DNA of 64,000 nt, taken from positions 930,001-994,000 of the forward strand of contig NZ_CP017812.1 of the NCBI RefSeq assembly GCF_001856685.1, read 5' to 3'. Of this stretch, positions 17,631 through 27,817 are shown piece by piece. The DNA comes from Boudabousia tangfeifanii. Its GTDB lineage: Bacteria > Actinomycetota > Actinomycetes > Actinomycetales > Actinomycetaceae. The notes under the pieces were generated by a model. That model was given only the letters and a program-made list of their open reading frames with translations. It was not told the origin of the DNA and made no database searches. Position 1 is the first letter of the stretch, and each line of letters opens with the position of its first letter. Position numbers and translations under genes: made by a program.

Positions 17631-20600
17631 ATGACTGCTCAATCAGAAAATAATGCTCGCGGGGGATACTACCCAAAGCATCGTGATGAGGCTCTGCCTT
17701 TGTCTCCAAGCTTTCCGCAGATGGAAACCGAGACTCTCAAGTTCTGGGAACAAGACAATACCTTCGTAGCTTCGGTAGAAGCTCGCCCAGCTGGTAAAGA
17801 TGGTTCCAATGAATTCGTCTTCTATGATGGTCCTCCCTTTGCCAACGGTTTGCCACACTACGGGCACTTGCTGACCGGTTACGTTAAGGACCTAGTCGGA
17901 CGCTACCAAACTCAGCGTGGCAAGCGGGTTGAACGCCGTTTCGGCTGGGACACCCATGGCTTGCCAGCGGAACTAGAGGCTGAACGTATCCTCGGGATTA
18001 ACGGTAAAGATGATATCGAGTGTGAAGGTGGCGTTGGCATCGGCAAATTCAACGATGTTTGCCGCACCTCAGTTCTTAAGTTCACTGATGAATGGCAGAA
18101 CTACATCAATCGTCAGGCACGTTGGGTTGACTTTGACAACGACTACAAAACTCTAGATCCCACCTTCATGGAATCTGTTATCTGGGCTTTCAAACAACTC
18201 TATGATAAGGGGCTGGCCTATCAGGGCTATCGTGTGCTTCCGTACTGCTGGAAGGACCAGACGCCTCTTTCCAACCACGAACTTAAGATGGATGACGATG
18301 TTTATCAAGATCGTCAAGATAATACCGTCACCGTTGGTTTGCGCCTCCAAGGCAAGAACGGTGCCGATGGCGATCTAGCCCTCATCTGGACCACCACTCC
18401 ATGGACCTTACCTTCGAACCAGGCGGTGGCTGTCAATCCAGAATTCACTTACGTGCGCGTGCGCCCAACCGAGGGCGAACTTGCGGGTGAAACCGTCATC
18501 CTGGCAAAGGACCTGCTAGGTGCTTACGCCAAGGAACTTGGCGAAGAATATGAAGTGGTTGAGGAAGTTAAGGGTGCCGATTTAGTCGGTTTAACCTACC
18601 AGCCAATGTTCACCTACTTTGTGGACCGTTTCTTAAAAGCCACCGGATATGACAGTCTGACAGCTCGTGGCGAAAAAGAATCTGATCCGCAGGCTGAAAA
18701 CCACGCCATTTGGACCGTTGTGGCGGCAGATTATGTTACCGCTGATTCTGGTACCGGTCTGGTGCACATGGCACCAGCTTTCGGTGAAGACGATATGAAT
18801 GTCTGCTTTGAAAAAGGCATCCGTGACGTGTTCCTTCCAGTTGACGAAGCTGGCTTGTTCTCTGCAGAGGTAGCAGATTATCAAGGTCAGCAGGTCTTCG
18901 AAGCTAATAAACCTATTATTCGAGATTTGCGTGATGGTTCTGGCCCATTGGCCGATCGTGCTAAGGCTGAACGTCCGGTGCTGGTACAGCAGAAGTCTTA
19001 TGTTCACTCTTACCCTCACTGCTGGCGTTGCCGTCGCCCGCTGATCTACCGTGCTGTCTCTTCATGGTTCGTCGCTGTCACTAAGATCCGCGATCGAATG
19101 GTGGAATTGAACCAGGAGATTGAATGGACTCCAGCTCACTTGCGTGATGGCCAGTTTGGTAAGTGGCTCGAAGGCGCTCGCGACTGGTCAATCTCACGAA
19201 ACCGTTTCTGGGGTGCTCCGATCCCAGTTTGGGTGAGTGATGATCCGCAGTATCCGCGTACTGACGTCTACGGCTCTTTCGCAGAGCTGGAGGCAGATTT
19301 TGGTGTCGAGGTAAAGGACTTGCACCGTCCATTCATTGACACCCTCGTTCGGCCAAACCCAGATGATCCCACCGGTAAGTCGATGATGCGTCGTATTCCT
19401 GACGTATTGGATTGCTGGTTTGAATCAGGCTCTATGCCATTCGCGCAGGTTCACTACCCATTCGAAAACCAGGAATGGTTTGAATCGCACTACCCAGGCG
19501 ACTTTATCGTAGAGTACATCGGTCAGACTCGCGGTTGGTTCTACACGCTGCACGTTTTGGCCACTGCGCTTTTCGATCGTCCAGCTTTCCGCAACTGTGT
19601 TTCTCACGGTATCGTCCTCGGTGACGATGGCCTTAAGATGTCGAAGTCATTGCGTAACTACCCAGACGTTAACGAGGTCTTCGACAAGTATGGTTCGGAC
19701 GCAATGCGTTGGTTCCTCATGTCATCGCCAGTAGTCCGTGGTGGCAACCTGATTGTGACCGAAGAAGGCATTCGCGACACTGTGCGTCAGGTGCTACTGC
19801 CTTTGTGGAACACCTACTACTTCTTCACCCTTTACTCCGGTACTGCCAATAAGGGTGAGGGCTACGATGCGAAGCTTTTGCCGCTTGATAATGAAGCAAA
19901 GATTGCCGAACTAGACGTGATGGATCGATACCTTCTTGCACGTACTCGCGATTTGGTAGCAGAGGTTACCATCGATCTCGATGCGTACGCCATCACCGAT
20001 GCTGCCGCTCGAATTCGTGCTTTCTTGGATATGCTCACTAACTGGTACGTGCGTAACTCGCGTGACCGTTTCTGGAACGAGGACGAAAAGGCCTTCGACA
20101 CTCTTTACACCGTGCTGGAAACCTTTACTCGTTTGTCTGCACCACTTTTGCCTTTGTTGAGCGAAGAAATTTGGCGTGGTCTAACCGGTGGTCGTTCCGT
20201 GCACTTAACCGATTGGCCGACCATGCCTGACACGCTTGCTAACGAGTCCTTGGTTGCCACCATGGAAGAAACTCGGGAAGTTGTTTCTGCTGCCCACTCA
20301 CTACGTAAGGCAAACAAGCTTCGTGTTCGTCAGCCACTACGCCGTTTGACAGTAGTTTCTTCGCGAGCAAGTGAACTGTTGCCATTTAGCGATCTCATTC
20401 GCAGTGAAATCAATGTTAAGGAAGTCCAGGCAATTTCGCCGGCTGAATCGGGCTACGAGGTAAGTCAGCAACTAAGCTTGCAGCCACGTGAGTTCCCAGC
20501 AGCGATTAAGCGTTACACTTCAGCTTTGTTTGCCGCTCAGAAGTCGGGTGCATGGCACCTTGATGGAGAGCAAGTGGTCTTTGACGAAGTGCAGGTAGAC

Positions 20601-20963
20601 GAGCAGCCAGTTCGCCTCGAACCTGGCCAGTATGAGCTTTCCACGGTAGTTAGCGCTGCCGAAGGAGAAGTCGCGACAGTTTTGGCTTCAGGTTCCTTCG
20701 TGGTACTAGATACCGCTTTGGATGCTGAACTCGAGGCCGAGGGCGTGGCACGTGATCTGATCCGTATGGTGCAAGATCAGCGTAAAGCTCAGGATTTGCA
20801 TGTCTCGGATCGGATTAAACTGTGCTTGCTACTGCCTCAACAGATTGCGGAGCAAGTTTCCGACTACCTTGAGATGATCTCGCAAGAAACTCTTGCTAAG
20901 GTCTGTGAAGTTAAGGTAGAAGACGGAGAACCAGCCGCCGAAATCGTGGTTTGGAACGAATAA
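17631..20963 (+). CDS. ileS: Isoleucyl-tRNA synthetase
   Basis: Class Ia synthetase of 1110 aa, the long type. HIGH-type motif [16 protein letters not shown] (about 80-95), editing domain with [15 protein letters not shown] and [38 protein letters not shown], and [11 protein letters not shown] (about 665). The C-terminal anticodon-binding domain ends near [14 protein letters not shown]. The start at ATG 17631 follows AAGGA by 7 nt and lies directly after the T-box; a longer frame upstream would run through the riboswitch. A strong terminator follows the gene. Confidence 0.97.
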   Translation: MTAQSENNARGGYYPKHRDEALPLSPSFPQMETETLKFWEQDNTFVASVEARPAGKDGSNEFVFYDGPPFANGLPHYGHLLTGYVKDLVGRYQTQRGKRVERRFGWDTHGLPAELEAERILGINGKDDIECEGGVGIGKFNDVCRTSVLKFTDEWQNYINRQARWVDFDNDYKTLDPTFMESVIWAFKQLYDKGLAYQGYRVLPYCWKDQTPLSNHELKMDDDVYQDRQDNTVTVGLRLQGKNGADGDLALIWTTTPWTLPSNQAVAVNPEFTYVRVRPTEGELAGETVILAKDLLGAYAKELGEEYEVVEEVKGADLVGLTYQPMFTYFVDRFLKATGYDSLTARGEKESDPQAENHAIWTVVAADYVTADSGTGLVHMAPAFGEDDMNVCFEKGIRDVFLPVDEAGLFSAEVADYQGQQVFEANKPIIRDLRDGSGPLADRAKAERPVLVQQKSYVHSYPHCWRCRRPLIYRAVSSWFVAVTKIRDRMVELNQEIEWTPAHLRDGQFGKWLEGARDWSISRNRFWGAPIPVWVSDDPQYPRTDVYGSFAELEADFGVEVKDLHRPFIDTLVRPNPDDPTGKSMMRRIPDVLDCWFESGSMPFAQVHYPFENQEWFESHYPGDFIVEYIGQTRGWFYTLHVLATALFDRPAFRNCVSHGIVLGDDGLKMSKSLRNYPDVNEVFDKYGSDAMRWFLMSSPVVRGGNLIVTEEGIRDTVRQVLLPLWNTYYFFTLYSGTANKGEGYDAKLLPLDNEAKIAELDVMDRYLLARTRDLVAEVTIDLDAYAITDAAARIRAFLDMLTNWYVRNSRDRFWNEDEKAFDTLYTVLETFTRLSAPLLPLLSEEIWRGLTGGRSVHLTDWPTMPDTLANESLVATMEETREVVSAAHSLRKANKLRVRQPLRRLTVVSSRASELLPFSDLIRSEINVKEVQAISPAESGYEVSQQLSLQPREFPAAIKRYTSALFAAQKSGAWHLDGEQVVFDEVQVDEQPVRLEPGQYELSTVVSAAEGEVATVLASGSFVVLDTALDAELEAEGVARDLIRMVQDQRKAQDLHVSDRIKLCLLLPQQIAEQVSDYLEMISQETLAKVCEVKVEDGEPAAEIVVWNE

Positions 20964-20971
20964 GTTTCACT

Positions 20972-21010
20972 GCTGGGGCAAGGCTTTGCAGCCTTGCCCC
21001 AGCTTTTTTA
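20972..21010 (+). terminator. Terminator after ileS
   Basis: A perfect 14-bp GC-rich stem (20972-20985 with 20990-21003) closes a 4-nt loop and is followed by TTTTTTATTTT. Confidence 0.95.
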
Positions 21011-21079
21011 TTTTCCGGTTAAACTGAATCTTAGACACAACAATCGTTGGTTCGAAAAGCTGCCACTGCAGGAGAAAAA

Positions 21080-22684
21080 ATGACTGACCAGAACAACACC
21101 CAAGACCTGTCCGATTTTGAGGCAGAACTTGAGGAAAATGTTAAGCATAGTGAGGACTTTGACCTTACTGAAGCGGATTTGTTACAGCCATTTGAAGTGC
21201 CGGCAGATGGATTGACCGAGTTGTTCTCCGACGATTCCTCAGTAGCTAGTTTTCAGGCTGAACTTGAATCCGTAGAGAACTTACCCCAAAGCAAACCGTC
21301 CTCGGCAAACCAAAACTCGCGTCTTTACGATAACGCCAAAGAACGGGAAATGGCCTTACGAGTCGAAGAAATATATCAATCGATCATTGCCCGTGCCCCC
21401 GAACACAAGGTACAGCCTAGCTTGGAACGGGTTGAGATGGCTCTGGATTTAATGGGTAATCCACAACAAAACTATCCTTGTATTCATCTGACTGGAACCA
21501 ACGGTAAAACTTCTACTTCTCGTATGATTGATTCCCTAATCAGTGCCAGAGACCTTACCGTAGGTCGTTTCACCAGCCCCCACTTGAGTAATGTCCGCGA
21601 GCGAATCTCTATTGGTGGACAGCCCATCAGTCAAGCAGCATTTATCTCCGCTTGGGAAGACATCGAACCATTTATTCAAATGGTAGATGCCCACTCGGAA
21701 AAGACCGGCGGCGTCCAAATGAGCTTCTTCGAAGTATTCACGGTGATGGCATTTGCCGCTTTTGCAGCGGCCCCGGTTGATGTCGCAGTGATTGAAGTTG
21801 GGATGGGAGGAACTTGGGATGCAACAAACGTGATTTCAGCTCCAGTTTCTGTGTTTACCCCAATTAGCCTTGACCATGAAAAGTGGTTGGGGGCAACTTT
21901 GGCAGAGATTGCTGAGGAAAAGTCGGGGATTATCAAGCCCCATGCCACGGTAGTAATGGCTGAGCAGGTGCCAGAAGTAGCAGAAATTATTCTGGCCAAA
22001 GCTACCCAGATGGATGCTTCGGTGCGTCACGCTGGGGTCGAGATGCGCGTGGTTGACCGGCAATTAGGTGTCGGGGGACAGATGCTAACTTTGCAAACTC
22101 AAGCTGCCACTTACACCGATATTGCCTTACCCCTATTCGGGCGGCACCAAGCCGAAAATGCGTTGTTAGCTCTAGGCGCGGTTGAAGCCTTCTTTGGCGG
22201 GGGAGCACTACCGGCAGAAGTGGTTGAGGCAGGCTTTGCTAAAGCTACTTCGCCAGGGCGACTAGAGGTGGTTAAAGGCTCTCCAACCGTACTGGTTGAT
22301 GCCGCTCATAACGTTGGGGGTGCCCAGGTACTGCGTCGTGCCATCGACGAAGCTTTTGCTTTTGAACGAGTTTATGGTGTTTTTGCGGCTATGGCTGATA
22401 AAAATGTGGAAGGTATCTTAGGCGAGTTAGAACCATTACTTGATCAGATTGTCCTAACTCCCATGGACTCGCCTAGAGCCATGCCGCTAGAGGAATTACA
22501 GGATTTAGCTGTTGACGTCTTTGGCGAAGATCGGGTACATGTTGCCCAAAACCTCCCAGATGCCCTAGATAAGGCGACTGCTCTTAGCCAAGAAGTGGGC
22601 AGTTCCTTAACCGCTAATGGGGTACTGGTTTGCGGTTCTGTCGTTTTGGCGGGACAAGCAAGACAACTTTGTGGGGTAGAATAA
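21080..22684 (+). CDS. folC: Folylpolyglutamate synthase/dihydrofolate synthase
   Basis: Mur-ligase-type enzyme (534 aa) adding glutamate to dihydropteroate and reduced folates. The core starts near residue 90 with ALRVEEIYQSIIAR. Then come the P-loop HLTGTNGKTSTSRM, RFTSPHLSNVRERI, EVGMGGTWDATNVI, DHEKWLGATLAEIAEEKSGI and VDAAHNVGGAQVLRRA. The first 85 or so residues are an unusual acidic extension, rich in Asp/Glu and without recognised domain. Start ATG 21080 follows AGGAG; an in-frame upstream start lacks such support. Pcs-like, ndk and ftsY genes follow on the same strand. Confidence 0.93.
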   Translation: MTDQNNTQDLSDFEAELEENVKHSEDFDLTEADLLQPFEVPADGLTELFSDDSSVASFQAELESVENLPQSKPSSANQNSRLYDNAKEREMALRVEEIYQSIIARAPEHKVQPSLERVEMALDLMGNPQQNYPCIHLTGTNGKTSTSRMIDSLISARDLTVGRFTSPHLSNVRERISIGGQPISQAAFISAWEDIEPFIQMVDAHSEKTGGVQMSFFEVFTVMAFAAFAAAPVDVAVIEVGMGGTWDATNVISAPVSVFTPISLDHEKWLGATLAEIAEEKSGIIKPHATVVMAEQVPEVAEIILAKATQMDASVRHAGVEMRVVDRQLGVGGQMLTLQTQAATYTDIALPLFGRHQAENALLALGAVEAFFGGGALPAEVVEAGFAKATSPGRLEVVKGSPTVLVDAAHNVGGAQVLRRAIDEAFAFERVYGVFAAMADKNVEGILGELEPLLDQIVLTPMDSPRAMPLEELQDLAVDVFGEDRVHVAQNLPDALDKATALSQEVGSSLTANGVLVCGSVVLAGQARQLCGVE

Positions 22685-22718
22685 GCAAAGTTGGTTGAAC
22701 GTTTAACAAAGGACGGCA

Positions 22719-23489
22719 ATGAGTAACCAAATCATAGACCCTCACTCAGGACGCCCATTTACCCTTGCTCAACGGGTGAAAGCATGGTCGGTTCATGCCT
22801 TTACCATGACTGGTGTCATGTGGGCAGTATTTGCCTTGCTAGCGTTATTTGAAGGCCGTACTGGTTGGATGTGGGTCTGGCTTGGGATCGCTCTGATTGT
22901 TGATGCGATCGATGGTACTTTTGCCCGTCGTTGCCGGGTTTCTGAAGTGGTGCCATGGTTTGATGGAGTTATCCTCGATGACATCGTGGACTATTTAACT
23001 TGGACATTTATTCCGGCCATCTTTATGTATCTCTACATTCCACTTGGCCCGAAACCGTTAGCGGCGATAATGACCATTGTAATTGTGGCCTCTTCGATGT
23101 TCTGTTACGCCAATAAGGGTATGAAAGCCGAAGATAACTATTTCGTAGGCTTCCCAGCAGCTTGGAATATCGTAGCGATATATTTCATTATTTTGGGAAC
23201 CGGTCCCGTATTTAACGTTATTGCCACCCTGATTATTGCAGCATTGACCCTTAGCCGGCTTACGTTTGTGCACCCCTTACGCGTGCGAGCGCTTATGCCA
23301 GTAAACATTGTGGCCGCTATTTGTTGGCTCGTTTCTACAACTTGGTTACTTGTTGTGGTGAATGATCAGCCACTTTGGTTACAAATCATTTGGTGGCTAT
23401 CAGGCATTTACTTCTTAGTTGTGGGAATCATTCGCACTGCCTTGGGACGCCGTGGTATGGCGAAGTTTGTCGGCCTCGAATCAGCATAA
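22719..23489 (+). CDS. CDP-alcohol phosphatidyltransferase, phosphatidylcholine synthase-like
   Basis: Integral membrane enzyme (256 aa, about eight hydrophobic segments). The CDP-alcohol phosphotransferase signature runs through VDAIDGTFARR and WFDGVILDDIVDYLTW, with the expected aspartates. The layout, an N-terminal AWSVHAFTMTGV and the internal FPAAWNIVAIYFIIL, resembles bacterial Pcs, which condenses CDP-diacylglycerol with choline to make phosphatidylcholine. Substrate assignment is inference from this resemblance; another alcohol acceptor is possible. RBS AAGGA before ATG 22719. An OpuC-like importer that may carry choline-type compounds is at the end of the window. Confidence 0.75.
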   Translation: MSNQIIDPHSGRPFTLAQRVKAWSVHAFTMTGVMWAVFALLALFEGRTGWMWVWLGIALIVDAIDGTFARRCRVSEVVPWFDGVILDDIVDYLTWTFIPAIFMYLYIPLGPKPLAAIMTIVIVASSMFCYANKGMKAEDNYFVGFPAAWNIVAIYFIILGTGPVFNVIATLIIAALTLSRLTFVHPLRVRALMPVNIVAAICWLVSTTWLLVVVNDQPLWLQIIWWLSGIYFLVVGIIRTALGRRGMAKFVGLESA

Positions 23490-23504
23490 ATTTGGAGAAA
23501 AGTC

Positions 23505-23939
23505 ATGAAAAACGATTATGAGAAAACTCTGCTACTTATCAAACCTGATGGGGTCGAACGTAAGACCATCGGTCAGATTATTTCCCGTTTTGAACAGCGT
23601 GGTCTCGATATTGTGGCTTTGAAACTCTTGCAAGCTTCTGCTGAACAGTTGCGGGCTCATTACGCGGAGCATGTAACTAAAGATTTCTATCCAGAAATGG
23701 AAGAATACATGTCTCGTGGACCGATCTGCGCCCTTGTGATTGGGGGAGTGCAGGCACAGAGTGTAGTTCGTACAATGATGGGTGCAACCATGCCAGCTCA
23801 AGCTGCCCCCGGCACCATTCGGGGGGACTTGGCTCTTAATCCGCTAGATGGCCCAATTGAAAACTTGGTTCATGGCTCTGACTCACTAGAGTCTGCAGCT
23901 CGTGAAATCTCGATTTGGTTCCCTGAACTAGCTAACTGA
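23505..23939 (+). CDS. ndk: Nucleoside diphosphate kinase
   Basis: Transfers gamma-phosphate from ATP to NDPs through a phosphohistidine. In 144 aa it shows EKTLLLIKPDGVERKTIGQI, MMGATMPAQAAPGTIRGDLAL and the active-site His in ENLVHGSDSLESAAREI (about 121). The segment between GDLAL and the active His is slightly longer than usual (NPLDGPIEN). RBS GGAG is 7 nt before ATG. It lies 15 nt after the Pcs-like gene, so the two are probably cotranscribed. Confidence 0.95.
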   Translation: MKNDYEKTLLLIKPDGVERKTIGQIISRFEQRGLDIVALKLLQASAEQLRAHYAEHVTKDFYPEMEEYMSRGPICALVIGGVQAQSVVRTMMGATMPAQAAPGTIRGDLALNPLDGPIENLVHGSDSLESAAREISIWFPELAN

Positions 23940-23996
23940 GCAATCTTTATTGCCGATAACGCTCACTAAACCTCATAACACTGGACTGATTTATTT

Positions 23997-25181
23997 ATGC
24001 AAACTCTACTTGACTACCTCTACCTGCCGGAAGTCTGGGGCTCCCTCGCAGTGGTGTTGGCTGCCATTGCTGGCTTCTTTGGGTTCCGCAATTTCCGCTC
24101 TGAAGAGGACAAAACAGATGAGTTAACCTCGAGTCAGAGTCCTGCTTCGAGCGAAGAAGCAGAGATATTGGCCCATGAGCCTGAGGCGGGAGAAGATGAG
24201 ACTAAACCGCTCGGTGCTCCGACGCTAGATCAGTTCGAGAAGCCGGAAGCAGTTGCCTCTCGCATGACCCGTTTGCGTGCTCGCTTGGCTCGCTCTGGTG
24301 CCCTTGGTCAAGCCCTACTAGGGATGCTTTCCAAAGATCAGCTCAATGCCGCCGACTGGGAAGAGATCGAGGAAACTCTTTTGAGTGCAGACCTTGGCCT
24401 AGCAGCAACAGATCAAATTATGGAGGCTTTACGTACCGAATTGCAGGTTAATGGTAAAGCTGATGAGGCCACCATTAAAGCGGTTTTGAAACGTGAACTT
24501 CTGCAGCTAGTTGAGATCGATCAGCCACGAGAGCTAAACCTCGATGGTGGTCAGGACGAAAACGGTCAAAAACTACCGGCTGCAGTGTTAGTAGTGGGTG
24601 TCAACGGAGTTGGGAAAACGACCTCGGTAGGCAAGATTGCCCGTATTTTGGTGGCCGAGGGCGACCAAGTGATTTTGGGTGCTGCTGACACCTTCCGGGC
24701 GGCTGCTGCCGACCAGCTTCAAACTTGGGGCGAACGCGTGGGCGTGGAAGTAGTTCGTTCCGATCGCGAAGGAGCTGATCCTGCGGCTGTCGCTTTCGAC
24801 GCAGTTAAAGCCGGCGTTGAACATCAAGCTGACGTAGTTTTGGTGGATACCGCTGGACGTTTGCACAATAAGTCGTCCTTGATGGATGAGCTCGGAAAAA
24901 TCCGTCGCGTAATGGAACGAGGCGCAAAGGTAACCGAAACTTTGCTGGTGCTAGACGCGACCACTGGCCAGAATGGGATGGCGCAGGCGAAGGTATTTGC
25001 CCAGGTCACCAATGTGACCGGTATTGTGCTGACCAAGTTGGATGGCTCTGCTAAGGGCGGGATTGTGGTCTCTGTTCAGCGCGAATTGGGTGTGCCCGTC
25101 AAGCTGGTGGGCTTGGGTGAAGGCGCCGATGATATGGCTCCTTTCGATCCCGAGGCATTCGTAGATGCGATTTTAGCTTGA
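23997..25181 (+). CDS. ftsY: Signal recognition particle receptor FtsY
   Basis: SRP receptor GTPase (394 aa) docking ribosome-SRP complexes at the membrane. A single N-terminal membrane helix (about 13-30, WGSLAVVLAAIAGFFGFR) is followed by an acidic A domain (about 35-85), then the NG domain. GTPase motifs are GVNGVGKTTSVGKIARIL (about 200), DTFRAAAADQL, DTAGRLHNKSSLM and TKLDGSAKGG. The RBS is weak. Its partner ffh starts about 55 nt downstream, so both protein halves of the SRP pathway are encoded together. Confidence 0.96.
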   Translation: MQTLLDYLYLPEVWGSLAVVLAAIAGFFGFRNFRSEEDKTDELTSSQSPASSEEAEILAHEPEAGEDETKPLGAPTLDQFEKPEAVASRMTRLRARLARSGALGQALLGMLSKDQLNAADWEEIEETLLSADLGLAATDQIMEALRTELQVNGKADEATIKAVLKRELLQLVEIDQPRELNLDGGQDENGQKLPAAVLVVGVNGVGKTTSVGKIARILVAEGDQVILGAADTFRAAAADQLQTWGERVGVEVVRSDREGADPAAVAFDAVKAGVEHQADVVLVDTAGRLHNKSSLMDELGKIRRVMERGAKVTETLLVLDATTGQNGMAQAKVFAQVTNVTGIVLTKLDGSAKGGIVVSVQRELGVPVKLVGLGEGADDMAPFDPEAFVDAILA

Positions 25182-25238
25182 TGCTTTTTGACTAATGGTA
25201 TTCTTTAACAGATAAAAACTTTTGACGAAAGGGTGCTC

Positions 25239-26840
25239 GTGTACGCTTCCTTGTCTGACCGGATTTCAGACTCATTTAAAAAACTTCGCGGAAAAGGCGT
25301 CCTGCGGGACTCCGATGTAGACCAGACAGTTGGCGAGATTCGCCGTGCGCTGATCGACGCTGACGTGGCTCTGCCGGTCGTAAGGGAATTTGCTCAGCGA
25401 GTGCGTGAGCAGGCGTATGGTGCTGCTCGTTCCAAGTCGCTAAACCCTGCCCAGCAGGTCGTCAAGATCGTTAACCAAGAACTAGTTGAGATTCTAGGTG
25501 GCGAGACTCGTGAGCTTACTTTTGCCCAGCGTGGTCCGACGGTTTTCATGCTCGCTGGTCTCCAAGGTGCCGGTAAGACTACTTTCGCCGGTAAGCTCGG
25601 TAAATGGCTAGCCGAGGACGGTAAGCGCGTCCTACTGGTGGCCTCTGACTTGCAGCGTCCAAACGCGGTCACCCAGCTACAAATCGTTGGTGAACGCGCC
25701 GGCGTTGACGTTTGGGCTCCAGAACCTGGTAATGGTGTGGGCGATCCAGTTGAGGTTGCTCGTTCGGGCCTGAGCCACGCAATTCGCAATGGTTACGATG
25801 TGGTGCTGGTCGATACCGCCGGTCGTTTGGGCGTAGATGAAGAACTAATGGAACAGGCCCGCCAGATTCGTGACGCGGTCAATCCACACGAAATCATGTT
25901 CGTCCTCGACGCCATGATCGGTCAAGATGCGGTTCATACTGCGACGGCATTTAAGGACGGCGTAGGTTTCACTGGCGTGGTCCTGACCAAACTTGACGGT
26001 GATGCGCGTGGTGGTGCGGCACTCTCAGTGCGTGGCGTTACTGGTGCTCCGATCCTCTTCGCCTCTACTGGTGAAGGCATTAAGGATATCGAGCGCTTCC
26101 ACGCAGACCGCATGGCTTCTCGTATCCTTGATATGGGTGACATGCTGACCTTGATCGAACAGGCCGAAAAGGCCTTCGATGCCAAGGAAAGCGAAGAAAT
26201 GACCGGAAAACTACTTTCTGGTCAATTCACTTTGGATGATTTCCTGACCCAAATGCAGCAGATTCGTAAGCTCGGTTCAATGAAGAAAATGCTGGGCATG
26301 CTACCTGGTGCGGGGAAGATCCGCGAGCAGCTTGAGAACTTTGACGAGCGCGAAATCGATCGGATCGAGGCAATTGTTAAGTCAATGACCCCGGCAGAAC
26401 GAGCTAATGTCAAACTACTTGATGGTTCGCGACGTGAGCGTATTGCTCGCGGTTCTGGTACTTCTGTCTCTGACGTTAAGGGACTTGTGACTCGCTTTGA
26501 AGCGGCCCAGAAGATGATGAAGAGCGTCGGCAATGGTGGTGGAATCCCCGGAATGGGCAACATTCCAGGGATGCCTAGTGGCCGCGGCTCCAAGCGCGCC
26601 CAGGCTAAAGCACAGAAGAAGGCAGCGAAAAACCGCCGAGCAAAGTCCGGTAATCCAGCCAAGCAAGCAGCTTTGGCTAAGCAAAAAGGCAATGGTACTC
26701 CGGGCGCCGCTTTTGGCGGGGGAGCCGCATTCGGGGCACCCGCAGGAAACTCGCAGGTGCCAAATCAAAACCCACAAATTGATGAGAACGATTTGCCACC
26801 GTTACCAGATGATGTCAAGCGGATGTTAGGGCAGCTCTAA
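25239..26840 (+). CDS. ffh: Signal recognition particle protein Ffh (SRP54)
   Basis: SRP GTPase that binds signal sequences and 4.5S RNA (533 aa). N domain with SLSDRISDSFKKLRGKG, G domain with GLQGAGKTTFAGKLG (about 105), SDLQRPNAVTQL, DTAGRLGVDEELM and TKLDGDARGG, and an M domain from about 300 with GQFTLDDFLTQMQQI and the RNA-binding GSGTSVSDV. The tail is Lys/Ala then Gly-rich and longer than in many species. Start GTG 25239 gives the usual YASLSDR N-terminus with GAAAGG 6 nt upstream; GTG 25233 is the alternative. The 4.5S RNA gene was not found here. Confidence 0.96.
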   Translation: MYASLSDRISDSFKKLRGKGVLRDSDVDQTVGEIRRALIDADVALPVVREFAQRVREQAYGAARSKSLNPAQQVVKIVNQELVEILGGETRELTFAQRGPTVFMLAGLQGAGKTTFAGKLGKWLAEDGKRVLLVASDLQRPNAVTQLQIVGERAGVDVWAPEPGNGVGDPVEVARSGLSHAIRNGYDVVLVDTAGRLGVDEELMEQARQIRDAVNPHEIMFVLDAMIGQDAVHTATAFKDGVGFTGVVLTKLDGDARGGAALSVRGVTGAPILFASTGEGIKDIERFHADRMASRILDMGDMLTLIEQAEKAFDAKESEEMTGKLLSGQFTLDDFLTQMQQIRKLGSMKKMLGMLPGAGKIREQLENFDEREIDRIEAIVKSMTPAERANVKLLDGSRRERIARGSGTSVSDVKGLVTRFEAAQKMMKSVGNGGGIPGMGNIPGMPSGRGSKRAQAKAQKKAAKNRRAKSGNPAKQAALAKQKGNGTPGAAFGGGAAFGAPAGNSQVPNQNPQIDENDLPPLPDDVKRMLGQL

Positions 26841-26842
26841 AG

Positions 26843-27550
26843 ATGGGACGCAAAGTCTTAGTGATTCAGCATGAAGCTGATATTCCACTCGGAATATTGG
26901 CGGATATGCTGGATAAGCATTCTCTAGAGATTGAGATCATTAAGGCTTGGACAGAACCCGAGCAGATCAGCATATTAGTTGAGCGATTTTTGACTGCGGA
27001 TCTCAGCAAGGAGTATGTGGCACTGATCGTTTTAGGGGGACGTGCTAACGCCTATGCGGTTGCGGAACATCCCTACCTAGCTCAAATTCATCGCCTGCTC
27101 CCGCTTGCTTTAGCGCAGGAAATCAAGGTGCTCGGTATTTGCCTTGGCCATCAACTGCTAACAGTAGCAATGGATGGTGAAGTTGAACTGAGTGCGAAGG
27201 CTGGCCCAGAATATGGTCGTGTTCAACTTAGTTGGAGTGAGGACTTACCACTAGAATTGGCTAAGTGGTCGCATGTTAAATCAGTGTATGCGGATCATGC
27301 TGACTGTGTAAGCAAAATACCTACTGGGGCTAAAGTTCTGGCGACTTCAAATAAATGTGTTCAAATCATGCAATTGGGTGAATATGGGCTTAGCGTACAA
27401 TTCCATCCAGAAGTTGACGAACACATTGTTAGGGATTGGCAAAGAACCCAAGAAGTACAGTTAGCTGCTGAAATTATTGCGGATTTTCCAAAGTACGCGG
27501 CAGAAAACGCACAAATGTGCCAGTATTTGGCAGATTGGGTGGCTGGCTAA
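26843..27550 (+). CDS. Class I glutamine amidotransferase-like protein
   Basis: A 235-aa stand-alone GATase1 domain of the GuaA-like kind. The nucleophile elbow is VLGICLGHQLLTVAM (Cys about 99), and the catalytic His-Glu lie in SVQFHPEVDEH (about 188-192). VLGGRANAYAVAEHPYLAQ fits the oxyanion region. No synthase domain is attached or adjacent, so the ammonia acceptor is unknown; related proteins are annotated only as GMP synthase-like amidotransferases. It starts 2 nt after the ffh stop. AT content is a little higher than in ffh. Confidence 0.85.
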   Translation: MGRKVLVIQHEADIPLGILADMLDKHSLEIEIIKAWTEPEQISILVERFLTADLSKEYVALIVLGGRANAYAVAEHPYLAQIHRLLPLALAQEIKVLGICLGHQLLTVAMDGEVELSAKAGPEYGRVQLSWSEDLPLELAKWSHVKSVYADHADCVSKIPTGAKVLATSNKCVQIMQLGEYGLSVQFHPEVDEHIVRDWQRTQEVQLAAEIIADFPKYAAENAQMCQYLADWVAG

Positions 27551-27752
27551 TTAGACCTCGACTAGCCGAAACTAGCCAAGGTTAAACCTAATAGACTTAG
27601 GCTAGCGAGTAAATCTTAAGAGCAAGTGAGCAATTGCACTGTCACTTTTCGGTGGTGCATTGGGACTTTCGCTCGTTTTCTGGCAGAATAACCAGTTGTA
27701 CTCGCAATGCGTGACCCCTCTCTGATCGCAAAGCGCCTACAGGATCCAGATC

Positions 27753-27786
27753 GGACCCGTATCCCACCGGGAATGACAAGCGGTCC
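27753..27786 (+). promoter_or_regulatory. Possible small leader structure before rpsP
   Basis: GGACC (27753-27757) can pair with GGTCC (27782-27786), enclosing TCCC/GGGA (27762-27765 with 27769-27772), about 30 nt before the rpsP start. This is suggestive only. The wider 27551-27817 stretch has no credible gene. Confidence 0.3.
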
Positions 27787-27817
27787 AAATCTACTAAGTA
27801 TAGGAGTGACCACTAAA

